64,000 nt of DNA, from contig NZ_FPCD01000003.1 in NCBI RefSeq assembly GCF_900116865.1, positions 62,001 to 126,000 on the forward strand, in the 5' to 3' direction. Both the position numbers and the translations under genes were made by a program. Origin of the DNA: Butyrivibrio sp. M55 (GTDB taxonomy: Bacteria > Bacillota > Clostridia > Lachnospirales > Lachnospiraceae). Every line of letters begins with the position of its first letter. Position 1 is the stretch's first letter. Positions 8,893 to 16,276 of the stretch are shown here, piece after piece. The notes under the pieces are model-generated. The model did not search any database and was not told the origin of the DNA. It was given only the letters and a program-made list of their open reading frames with translations.

Positions 8893-9516
8893 ATGGGCGT
8901 AAACGGAATTACCGAGGTTACTAACAACATCGCAACCACCTATGCTTCATCAGTTAATCCGTCTGTAGACGAGAAAAGTAAAAACGATGAAGTAAAGGAA
9001 AAGACCCAAGCTGCAGCCGTGTACGAGAAATCTGAGGAAAGTGATACAAAAAACGTATCTTCCAAAGAAGCGGACCGGACCAAGATCATCAAGCAGATGC
9101 AGGCAGATGTAGCAATGCGCCAGCAGCAACTTTTGAACATTGTTCAGAAGATGATGGGCAAGCAGGCCAAAGCCTACGGCATCGCCAACTCTGACAACGA
9201 TGAAGATTCAATGTGGAAGTTCCTTGCAAAAGGGGATTTCACAGTGGATGCAGCAACTAAGGCACAGGCAGAGGCTGACATTGCCGAGGATGGCTACTGG
9301 GGCGTCAAGCAGACATCCGAGAGAATCCTCGATTTTGCCACCACACTGGCCGGAAACGATCCTGAAAAGCTGGAAAAAATGAGAGCTGCTTTTGAGAAGG
9401 GTTATGCTCAGGCAGAGAAAACCTGGGGAGGAGAACTTCCCGAGATTTCGAAAAACACCTTCGACGCAGTTATGAAAGGCTTTGACGAATTAACCGGCAA
9501 GACAACAACCGAATAA
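8893..9516 (+). CDS. Unknown protein under sigma-28 control, probable motility-regulon member
   Basis: A 207-aa soluble protein with no signal peptide. Residues 1-70 are low-complexity, charged and probably disordered. Residues 75-105 form a helix (MQADVAMRQQQLLNIVQKMMGKQAKAYG). The C-terminal half (about 125-200) is a helical domain with EDGYWGVKQTSERILDFA and GDPEKLEKMRAAFEKGY. It faintly resembles a DUF5610-type domain, but I cannot confirm that. AAGGAG precedes the ATG. The upstream SigD-type promoter suggests it is expressed with late flagellar or chemotaxis genes, though no flagellar gene is in the window. Confidence 0.7.
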   Translation: MGVNGITEVTNNIATTYASSVNPSVDEKSKNDEVKEKTQAAAVYEKSEESDTKNVSSKEADRTKIIKQMQADVAMRQQQLLNIVQKMMGKQAKAYGIANSDNDEDSMWKFLAKGDFTVDAATKAQAEADIAEDGYWGVKQTSERILDFATTLAGNDPEKLEKMRAAFEKGYAQAEKTWGGELPEISKNTFDAVMKGFDELTGKTTTE

Positions 9517-9531
9517 TACGTTGCTAGTAAC

Positions 9532-9583
9532 AAAAAAGGACTGTCACTTTAGATGATCACTCATCTAAGTGAAGTCCTTTTTT
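9532..9583. terminator. Bidirectional terminator overlapping the end of the minus-strand gene
   Basis: Arms AAAAAAGGACT and AGTCCTTTTTT enclose an inner stem pairing CACTTTAGATGA with TCATCTAAGTG. The stop codon of the minus-strand gene (9557) falls in the loop, so both convergent genes share it. Confidence 0.85.
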
Positions 9584-9853
9584 CATGTTATTCATATGTT
9601 CTTCGTATATTTTTGCTTCCGATCTTGGTTCTTCCGATGCATCGGTACTTGCCGCCTCAGTAACAGGAGCTGCAGCGCTCTCTTCAAGTTCCGCCATCCG
9701 CTGAATCCTCATTACCGAAACATTTGTCGCCGCACCGCTAAGCATATCATGCGCCCACGGACTGACCGTGCATATGAAAATAATAAGAAAAACCAATGCG
9801 ATCAACGCACCTATTGCATATAATAATTCTTCCAATATCTTCTTTATAATCAT
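9557..9853 (-). CDS. Small membrane protein of unknown function
   Basis: A 98-aa protein with one strong transmembrane helix near the N-terminus (about residues 8-32) and an Ala/Glu-rich, probably disordered tail. GGAAAG sits six bases before the ATG. It has a shared terminator and its own upstream gap, so it looks monocistronic. I do not recognise the family. Support is the ribosome binding site, the coherent topology and the terminator. Confidence 0.6.
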   Translation of the reverse strand: MIIKKILEELLYAIGALIALVFLIIFICTVSPWAHDMLSGAATNVSVMRIQRMAELEESAAAPVTEAASTDASEEPRSEAKIYEEHMNNMKKGLHLDE

Positions 9854-9967
9854 AATCTTTCCTTTACAGACCGCTTCCTTGCGTCCCCTTGTCTGTTCGT
9901 TTTTTATTCTATCATCACAATATTAAAAAACGTTAAAGGATTGATTATATATAGATAAAAGAACTAT

Positions 9968-10870
9968 TTATACAATCTTACGTATATCGTCTATGTCCTT
10001 AACATCGTACTTCTTCATGTACTCTTCGATGCCATCCACTACTTTTTCCGTAGTATAAGGATCGTGGAAGTTCATTGCTCCGACTGCAACCGCTGTGGCT
10101 CCTGCCATGATGAACTCAATCGCATCCTCAGCATTGGCAATTCCGCCCATTCCTATAACAGGGATATCAACCGCATGAGATGCCTCATATACCATTCTTA
10201 CGGCAACAGGCTTGATTGCAGGGCCGGACATTCCTCCGGTCTTATTTGCAAGCGCGAACTTTCTCTTATAAATATCAATCTTCATTCCCGTGATCGTATT
10301 TATAAGTGAGATTGCATCCGCTCCGGCTGCTTCTGCCGCCTTAGCCATCTCGGAAATGCTTGTGACATTTGGACTTAATTTCATGATAATGGGCTGCTTT
10401 GCAACCTTTTTTATCTTCTCTGTTATGTCAAAAAGAGCATCTTTGTTCTGGCCGAAAGCGATAGCTCCCTCCTTAACGTTGGGACATGAAACATTGATCT
10501 CAAGCATATCTACGCGCTTCTCATCGCCAAGTCTCTCTACTACTTCAAGGTAATCCTCTACGGACTTTCCGCATACATTTACAATGACCTTTGTGTCATA
10601 TTTCTTCAAAAACTCAAGATCACGTTCTACAAACACATCTATTCCGGGGTTCTGAAGTCCAATTGCATTGAGCATACCGCCGTACACTTCAGCAACTCTG
10701 GGAACCGGGTTTCCGGGCCACGGCACGTTTGCAACGCCTTTAGTTACTACTGCGCCAAGTTTATTAAGATCTACAAAGTCCGAGTATTCCATTCCCGAAC
10801 CGAATGTTCCCGAAGCTGTCATTACGGGATTTTTAAATTTAACTCCTGCTATTTCAACTGTTGTATTCAT
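9968..10870 (-). CDS. pyrD: Dihydroorotate dehydrogenase B, catalytic subunit
   Basis: FMN enzyme that oxidises dihydroorotate to orotate in pyrimidine synthesis, here the class 1B type that passes electrons to PyrK. Motifs seen: GVKFKNPVMTASGTFGSG at the N-terminus, the catalytic Cys in EINVSCPNVKEG, KLSPNV, and the FMN phosphate-binding GMGGIANAEDAIEFIMAGA. It is 300 aa from the ATG at 10870, which lies one base after the pyrK stop with GGAG overlapping the pyrK end. A much longer upstream frame only runs through pyrK. Translational coupling fits equal amounts of both subunits. Confidence 0.97.
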   Translation of the reverse strand: MNTTVEIAGVKFKNPVMTASGTFGSGMEYSDFVDLNKLGAVVTKGVANVPWPGNPVPRVAEVYGGMLNAIGLQNPGIDVFVERDLEFLKKYDTKVIVNVCGKSVEDYLEVVERLGDEKRVDMLEINVSCPNVKEGAIAFGQNKDALFDITEKIKKVAKQPIIMKLSPNVTSISEMAKAAEAAGADAISLINTITGMKIDIYKRKFALANKTGGMSGPAIKPVAVRMVYEASHAVDIPVIGMGGIANAEDAIEFIMAGATAVAVGAMNFHDPYTTEKVVDGIEEYMKKYDVKDIDDIRKIV

Positions 10871-10871
10871 A

Positions 10872-11651
10872 TCACATCTCCAAATCGTCAGCATCAAAAA
10901 CCGGGCCGTCGGTACAAATTCTCGCATTATGAACGTGAGAATGGTCATCAATTTCCTTTGTCTTACAGATACAACCAAGGCAAGCGCCTACGCCGCATGC
11001 CATTCTTTCTTCAAGAGAAAGATATGCCTTTGCACCAACCTCGGATGCATATGCTTTTATTGCTCTGAGCATAGGCATAGGACCGCATGCAAAAATAACG
11101 TCGCACTCTATTTTCTCTGCTTTCATTGCATCAATGACATTTCCCTTTGTTCCAACACTACCGTCTTCGGTTGCGATGTACATCTTGGCATACTTAGAAA
11201 ACTCATCAGACAAAAATGTCTCACTGTTTCTATATCCCATGACTGCACTGACGTCTTCGGAAGAAAGTCTCTTTGCCGTCTCAAGAAGCGGTGGCACGCC
11301 GATTCCTCCGCCCATTACAACTACCTTTTTTCCCTTGGCAGCTTCAAGCGGAAAGCCGTTTCCCAAAGGTCCGAGGATATTTATATAATCACCCGGCTGA
11401 TAAAGCGCAAACTCCGCCGTTCCGGATCCGACAACTCTGTAAACAAGTCGGATTGCCGATTTCTCTGCATCAACTTCGCATATACTGATAGGTCTTGGAA
11501 GTAATGTAGATTTATTTACAGGATATACCCCAACAAACTGACCGGGCTTAACATCGCCTGCAAAGGGCGTTTCAAGCCACATATCATATATTCCGTCCGC
11601 AAGAAGCTTCTGACTTAGAACCTTTGCTTCTTTTTTCATTTTTTTAGCCAT
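10872..11651 (-). CDS. pyrK: Dihydroorotate dehydrogenase B, electron-transfer subunit
   Basis: FAD and 2Fe-2S subunit that links PyrD to NAD+. It has the FAD-binding LLPRPISICEV motif, the NAD-binding VVMGGGIGVPPLLETAK stretch and GCGPMPML-like FACGPMPML. The C-terminal iron-sulfur cysteines are in CGVGACLGCICK with a fourth Cys in NARICTDGPVF. The length of 259 aa is typical. GAGGAG precedes the ATG. It is directly upstream of, and coupled to, pyrD. Confidence 0.97.
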   Translation of the reverse strand: MAKKMKKEAKVLSQKLLADGIYDMWLETPFAGDVKPGQFVGVYPVNKSTLLPRPISICEVDAEKSAIRLVYRVVGSGTAEFALYQPGDYINILGPLGNGFPLEAAKGKKVVVMGGGIGVPPLLETAKRLSSEDVSAVMGYRNSETFLSDEFSKYAKMYIATEDGSVGTKGNVIDAMKAEKIECDVIFACGPMPMLRAIKAYASEVGAKAYLSLEERMACGVGACLGCICKTKEIDDHSHVHNARICTDGPVFDADDLEM

Positions 11652-11702
11652 TAAGAACTCTCCTCATTTATATATTTCTAAAAAGGTATTTCGCTCGCGA
11701 AA

Positions 11703-12776
11703 TTACTGCGCTAATGTATACTCTGTATCCCCAAGCCTAAGCACGTCATCTTTAATGAAATACTTGATTGCCTGTGAAGGATCGTTATCATATTGTATTC
11801 TCTCATCGTTCCATACAAACCAGTAATCACTTTCATTTCCCGAATTATGTATTCCGGTTTTGTCACTGTAAAATACAATATAATCTCTCCACTTATACTG
11901 CATCCTCGAATCCTGATAATCTTCTTCTCTTTCGCGAATGTATACGGTGGCTTTTCTTCCTGTCCTCTTCGGATCCACAAAATCTGTAAATTTCACGTAC
12001 TCATTGCCGTGCTTATCGACAATCTCCATCCACTTATCATATGAAATCTCATTGGTAGTATCCCAATAAGGACTTTCGTCAGAATAAAAATACCTGATTT
12101 TTTCTGTATTCACCAAATATTCATCACGGAGTCCCTCGACAATTTCAAGCTCATCATTGATAAACTTATAAAATGTAGCAACCTCCAATACCGATTTTGA
12201 AGGCATTGTACTGGGCTTGCTGTCTTCCTTGATGATTGTTCCGTCTGTTCCAAAATAATAGGTTTCGTCTTCTTCGCTTTTCAATACATGTACCATTACA
12301 CTTTCCTGTAAAGTAAAGATATCAAAAATAAGCGTATGATATCTGTCTTTTCCCGGTATGTCGGTGTCTTTTATACATGAATTAGCACCGATGATAAGCT
12401 CCTTTATTCCATCACCGTCAAGATCTCTTATCACATAGCCATATCGCAGATCTTCGGCCTCACTCCTGTATGTATTATATACATTTGAAGAAACATCCAG
12501 CCCTTTGAGATCTCCTTTTTCAACGCAATACCTTATGTCATCAATAAACTGCTCGTACGATCCATACTTCTCTTCATCAATTTCTTCGGAAGTACCGTCT
12601 TCAACGGATTCGCTATTTTCGCCATTCGAAGCTAAGCTCGCATCTGCGCCAAGAATATCAACGGCATCTGCGGCTATCTCTTCACCTGCTCTGCTTCCAT
12701 TGATCGCACTTGCTTCTGTACGACATCCTGTCAAAAAAACGGACACCATAAGTGCTAAAATAAATCTTTTCTTCAT
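11703..12776 (-). CDS. Lipoprotein of unknown function inside the pyrimidine cluster
   Basis: A 357-aa predicted lipoprotein with lipobox LTGC near residue 18 and a Ser/Glu/Asp-rich spacer to about residue 65. The C-terminal body has no family I recognise. It contains an EF-hand/FG-GAP-like calcium-loop motif, RDLDGDGIKELIIG, around residue 115, and two mature cysteines (RYCVEKG, NSCIKD). The design (lipobox, acidic low-complexity spacer, compact body) is shared with the lipoproteins at 43701, 44379, 46970 and 48017. AAAGGA precedes the ATG. It begins 15 bases after pyrC and ends 51 bases before pyrK, so it is probably co-transcribed with them, although no link to pyrimidines is evident. Confidence 0.75.
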   Translation of the reverse strand: MKKRFILALMVSVFLTGCRTEASAINGSRAGEEIAADAVDILGADASLASNGENSESVEDGTSEEIDEEKYGSYEQFIDDIRYCVEKGDLKGLDVSSNVYNTYRSEAEDLRYGYVIRDLDGDGIKELIIGANSCIKDTDIPGKDRYHTLIFDIFTLQESVMVHVLKSEEDETYYFGTDGTIIKEDSKPSTMPSKSVLEVATFYKFINDELEIVEGLRDEYLVNTEKIRYFYSDESPYWDTTNEISYDKWMEIVDKHGNEYVKFTDFVDPKRTGRKATVYIREREEDYQDSRMQYKWRDYIVFYSDKTGIHNSGNESDYWFVWNDERIQYDNDPSQAIKYFIKDDVLRLGDTEYTLAQ

Positions 12777-12791
12777 TCTTTCATTCCTTTA

Positions 12792-14081
12792 TCAATCTGC
12801 TTCATATACCACTTTTCCACAGCATATTGTATATAAAACACGCGCAGGGAATTTTTCTCCCAAAAACGGTGTATTTGTGGCCTTTGAATATGTCTTATCA
12901 AACACCCACTCTGTCTTATTGTCAAATATCACAAGGTCTGCCTTTCCTCCGACTTTCACGCTTCCCGCATCCAGACCGTAGATCTTGGCAGGGCAGATTG
13001 TCATGCGCTTTAACAGCTCAGAAAGCGTCATGTATCCCTTGTCGACAATTTCTCTTATTCCCAGCAAAAGAGATGTTTCTATTCCGGTTATTCCACTCGG
13101 AGCCTCTTTTATCGGCTTATCCTTCTCTTCCTTCGAATGAGGCGCGTGATCGGTTGCGATCATCTCTATCGTGCCATCCTTAAGCCCCTCGATTATTGCA
13201 AGTCTGTCTGACTCAAGTCTGAGCGGAGGATTCATTTTTGCCAAAGTTCCGTGCTTTAAAACCGCATCCTCTGTAAGTGTGAAATGATGCGGAGTTGCCT
13301 CGGCATATACTTTCACGCCTCTCTTTTTGGCCTGTCTTATAAGATCGACTGACTCAGCTGCGCTTATATGCTGCACGGTTATCTTAGCGCCCGTCCTCTC
13401 AGCTATCTCAATATCTCTTTTCACCATGGAAATCTCTGCTTCTCTGGGTGAGCCTGTGATTCCAAGCTTCCCTGCAACAGCGCCCGCATTGATTCCGTTG
13501 TCTGTAATAAACTTAGGATCTTCTTCGTGGAGACTAACGACTTTATCAAGTGCCGCAGCTTTCTTACAAACAGCCTCCATTATCTTCTCATCGGTTATGG
13601 GTTTTCCGTCATCTGTGAAAAGAACTGCTCCTGCGTCAAGCAGCTTTTCCATATCAACCTGCTCTTTTCCCTCCATGTTCATGGTCACATTTGCGCAGGT
13701 ATACACGTTGATTCCAGTTTCTTTGCCCTTATCAAGAGCATACTTTATTGTCTCGACATTATCCATATGCGGATTGGTATTTCCCATCATAACAACCGAT
13801 GTGAATCCGCCTCTTGCCGAAGCTCTTGCTCCTGTCTCGATATCTTCTTTATAAGTAAATCCGGGGTCCCTGAAGTGAACATGTCCGTCAACAAGTCCAG
13901 CCGTTACTATTTTTCCGTCTGCATCTATCACTTGGTTTGCGGAATCCTGCAAAAGTTTTTCCACTTTTACACAATCTTTATCCACAATATCCACAATTTT
14001 TGTACCATCTATTATTATATCTTTATATCCTTCATAGCCTGATTCGGGCTCGATAAGGTATCCATTCTTAATAATCAGCAT
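12792..14081 (-). CDS. pyrC: Dihydroorotase
   Basis: Zinc amidohydrolase that closes carbamoyl-aspartate to dihydroorotate. Metal-binding and substrate motifs seen: DGHVHFRDPG near residue 65, SLHEEDP, QHISAAES, and the catalytic ATDHAPHSKEEK near residue 310. At 429 aa it is the class I (Bacillus/Firmicutes) form. CGGGGAGAAATGT provides the ribosome binding site for the ATG. It is the first gene of the cluster and is divergent from the acyltransferase at 14223. I found no PyrR-type attenuator in the 140-base upstream gap. Confidence 0.96.
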   Translation of the reverse strand: MLIIKNGYLIEPESGYEGYKDIIIDGTKIVDIVDKDCVKVEKLLQDSANQVIDADGKIVTAGLVDGHVHFRDPGFTYKEDIETGARASARGGFTSVVMMGNTNPHMDNVETIKYALDKGKETGINVYTCANVTMNMEGKEQVDMEKLLDAGAVLFTDDGKPITDEKIMEAVCKKAAALDKVVSLHEEDPKFITDNGINAGAVAGKLGITGSPREAEISMVKRDIEIAERTGAKITVQHISAAESVDLIRQAKKRGVKVYAEATPHHFTLTEDAVLKHGTLAKMNPPLRLESDRLAIIEGLKDGTIEMIATDHAPHSKEEKDKPIKEAPSGITGIETSLLLGIREIVDKGYMTLSELLKRMTICPAKIYGLDAGSVKVGGKADLVIFDNKTEWVFDKTYSKATNTPFLGEKFPARVLYTICCGKVVYEAD

Positions 14082-14222
14082 TACATTTCTCCCCGGCTGC
14101 TTTTGTTTTGCATATTACTCTGCCCCATTATACGACAAAATAAATAATAATGGCATTAAATTATATGGTAAAATATGTTTTGAATCAGAGAATTATTTAA
14201 TAGAAACGAGGTTTTACATTTT

Positions 14223-14960
14223 ATGATACGTTTTATCGCTGCAATACTTTTCATCGTGATATTCCTGATCGTGAGTATCCCGATTCAGCTTGTTCTTTTG
14301 ATAATCAAGAAATCCAATCCTTACGCTGTCAAAACAGCTTCATTAAAAATCGTCGGATTTGCATTTAACACCGTTATGCTGATATGCGGCATAAAAGTTA
14401 CCGTTATCGGCGAGGAAAATGTTCCCAAGGATCGTTCCGTTTTGTATGTCGGAAATCACAGAAGCTACTTCGATATCGTAGTTACTTATCCCAGAGTTCC
14501 CAGACCTACGGGTTATATTTCAAAAGATGTCATCAAAAAGATTCCCATTCTTGGCTACTGGATGGTATTCCTCGATTGTCTGTTCCTCGACAGATCTGAT
14601 ATCAGAAAAGGTCTCGAGATGGTTCTTGCAGCTATCGAAAAAGTTAAGAGCGGCATTTCAATGTGTATCTTCCCCGAAGGAACCAGAAACAGCACTGACG
14701 CACCCATGCTCGATTTCCACAAAGGAAGCTTTAAGATTGCCCAGAAATCAGGATGTCCCATTGTCCCTATGGTAATCAACCACTCGCGTGACATTTTCGA
14801 AAATCACATTCCTTTTATCAAACCTACTCACGTTGTTATCGAGTATTGTAAACCCGTTGTCATCAGTGAACTTGATAAGGAAGATCAGAAAAACATCGAC
14901 AGCTATGTAAAAAATATCATCGAAGAAACTTATATTAAAAACGAAAAACTTCCTCTGTAA
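14223..14960 (+). CDS. plsC: 1-acyl-sn-glycerol-3-phosphate acyltransferase
   Basis: Membrane-associated acyltransferase that makes phosphatidic acid from lysophosphatidic acid. It has an N-terminal hydrophobic helix (residues 2-29), the catalytic block NHRSYFD (His79, Asp84) and the glycerol-phosphate block IFPEGTRN near residue 150. The length of 245 aa is typical. GAGGTTTTACATTTT precedes the ATG. It appears to be monocistronic, with its own terminator downstream. Confidence 0.93.
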   Translation: MIRFIAAILFIVIFLIVSIPIQLVLLIIKKSNPYAVKTASLKIVGFAFNTVMLICGIKVTVIGEENVPKDRSVLYVGNHRSYFDIVVTYPRVPRPTGYISKDVIKKIPILGYWMVFLDCLFLDRSDIRKGLEMVLAAIEKVKSGISMCIFPEGTRNSTDAPMLDFHKGSFKIAQKSGCPIVPMVINHSRDIFENHIPFIKPTHVVIEYCKPVVISELDKEDQKNIDSYVKNIIEETYIKNEKLPL

Positions 14961-14990
14961 TCTATTATAAATCAATATTTGCTTAGAGAA

Positions 14991-15026
14991 AAACCGCTGT
15001 AGCATGCTACCATGTTACAGCGGTTT
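14991..15026. terminator. Intrinsic terminator between plsC and ddl
   Basis: Perfect arms AAACCGCTGTA and TACAGCGGTTT with a small inner stem (GCATG/CATGT), followed by ATTTTT. A-rich sequence on the left makes it usable by the convergent ddl transcript as well. Confidence 0.85.
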
Positions 15027-15037
15027 ATTTTTACTTA

Positions 15038-16246
15038 TCAGCCTTTGCTTCCCTTGGAACCTCCGCCAAGCTTTACACCCTCAAGTACGTTTGTCTCGAA
15101 AGAATAAACAACCTTGTGATTCTCTCTGTCAGCCTTGAGTGCAAGCTGGATCATGTTGTCCAAAAGATGCTCATATTTCATTCCAAGAGGCTCCCAAAGA
15201 TAGAATGAAAGCGATCCCGGAATCGTGTTGATCTCATTGAAATATACGTTATTAGTCTCCATATCGATCATGAAGTCGATTCTTGAAACTCCCGAACATC
15301 CAAGCGCGATGAACGCATCTACAGCCATCTTTCTGATCTTGTCACGCATCTCATCAGAAATGTCTGCAGGAATCTTTCTCTTAAGAGAAGCCATTCCCTT
15401 GCTTCCGCCTGATTTTGCGCCCTTAGCGGATCCCTTTGATCCACCACCGATATACTTATCTTCAAAGCTAAGAATATCATCAGAGTTGATAGGCTCTTCG
15501 CACTCAGATGCCTCAGCTGACTCATAATCGCCGAGAACCGAGCAGTTGATCTCTTTAAGCTTAGAAATAGCGTGCTCAACAAGAATCTTCTTGGAGAACT
15601 CAAATCCAAGGTCAAGAGCTTCAAGAAGAGATGCTCTGTCAGATGCCTTCTTGATTCCGATACTTGAACCAAGGTTAAGAGGCTTTATGATAACGGGATA
15701 CTCAAATGTTCCCTCGATTTTTGCTACAAGTGCGTCAACGTCCTCATAGTCTTTCCATGTATAGCATTTGCAATCAAGAACAGGAATATCATTGTCCTTA
15801 AGAACAGTCTTCATTACATACTTGTTCATTCCGACAGCAGATGAAAGAACATCACATCCTACAACGGGAAGACCGAGTGTTGCAAGGAATCCCTGAAGTG
15901 TTCCGTCTTCCACATTTGTTCCGTGAACGATGGGGAATGCAACGTCAACCTGAGTCATAACGTTATTTCCGAATTTCTTCATAGGATATCTTACAAGATT
16001 AACCTTGTCATTCTCTTTTACCCATACAACCTGTGTGCTCTTAGCAAGGAGCTGGTTAATGTGAGTGTACTCCTCAATCTTATCGATGTCCTCTCCGACA
16101 TAGAAGTCGTTGTTCTTTGTGATATAAACAGGCACAACATCGTATTTTTCCTTATTGATATGTCCTATTGCCTGAATCGCAGAGATAATTGAAATCTCAT
16201 GCTCTGTACTTTTTCCGCCGAATAAAACCGCAACTTTAAGCTTCAT
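15038..16246 (-). CDS. ddl: D-alanine--D-alanine ligase with Gly/Ser/Lys-rich insert and tail
   Basis: ATP-grasp ligase that makes the D-Ala-D-Ala dipeptide for peptidoglycan. Seen: LFGGKSTEHEISI at the N-terminus, PIVHGTNVEDGTLQGFL, YPVIIKPLNLGSSIGIKKA, SRIDFMID and FNEINTIPGSLSFYLWE. It is 402 aa, longer than usual. An 18-residue insert of Gly, Ser, Lys and Ala (residues about 267-284, bases 15395-15448) sits where the omega loop would be, and a similar GGGSKGSKG forms the extreme C-terminus. Both keep frame, so they are real. GAGGGATACT precedes the ATG. It follows the MurF-like gene by 30 bases, and MurF uses its product. Confidence 0.95.
   Translation of the reverse strand: MKLKVAVLFGGKSTEHEISIISAIQAIGHINKEKYDVVPVYITKNNDFYVGEDIDKIEEYTHINQLLAKSTQVVWVKENDKVNLVRYPMKKFGNNVMTQVDVAFPIVHGTNVEDGTLQGFLATLGLPVVGCDVLSSAVGMNKYVMKTVLKDNDIPVLDCKCYTWKDYEDVDALVAKIEGTFEYPVIIKPLNLGSSIGIKKASDRASLLEALDLGFEFSKKILVEHAISKLKEINCSVLGDYESAEASECEEPINSDDILSFEDKYIGGGSKGSAKGAKSGGSKGMASLKRKIPADISDEMRDKIRKMAVDAFIALGCSGVSRIDFMIDMETNNVYFNEINTIPGSLSFYLWEPLGMKYEHLLDNMIQLALKADRENHKVVYSFETNVLEGVKLGGGSKGSKG
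15395..15448 (-). other. Gly/Ser/Lys-rich insert encoded within ddl
   Basis: Codons for GGGSKGSAKGAKSGGSKG interrupt the ATP-grasp domain just before the MASLKRKIPADI segment. Related codons occur again at 15041-15067 (the C-terminus). The repeats are in-frame and use mixed synonymous codons, so they are not a simple tandem DNA repeat. Confidence 0.75.
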
Positions 16247-16276
16247 AGTATCCCTCTTTCATAATTTCTTTTTTGA

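Noticed and set aside
10668..11504. Plus-strand open frame opposite pyrD and pyrK
   Set aside because: Antisense to two confident genes, with no recognisable domain or start signal.
14082..14222. PyrR attenuator or pyrimidine riboswitch upstream of pyrC
   Set aside because: The 140-base gap shows no anti-terminator/terminator pair or PyrR-binding loop.
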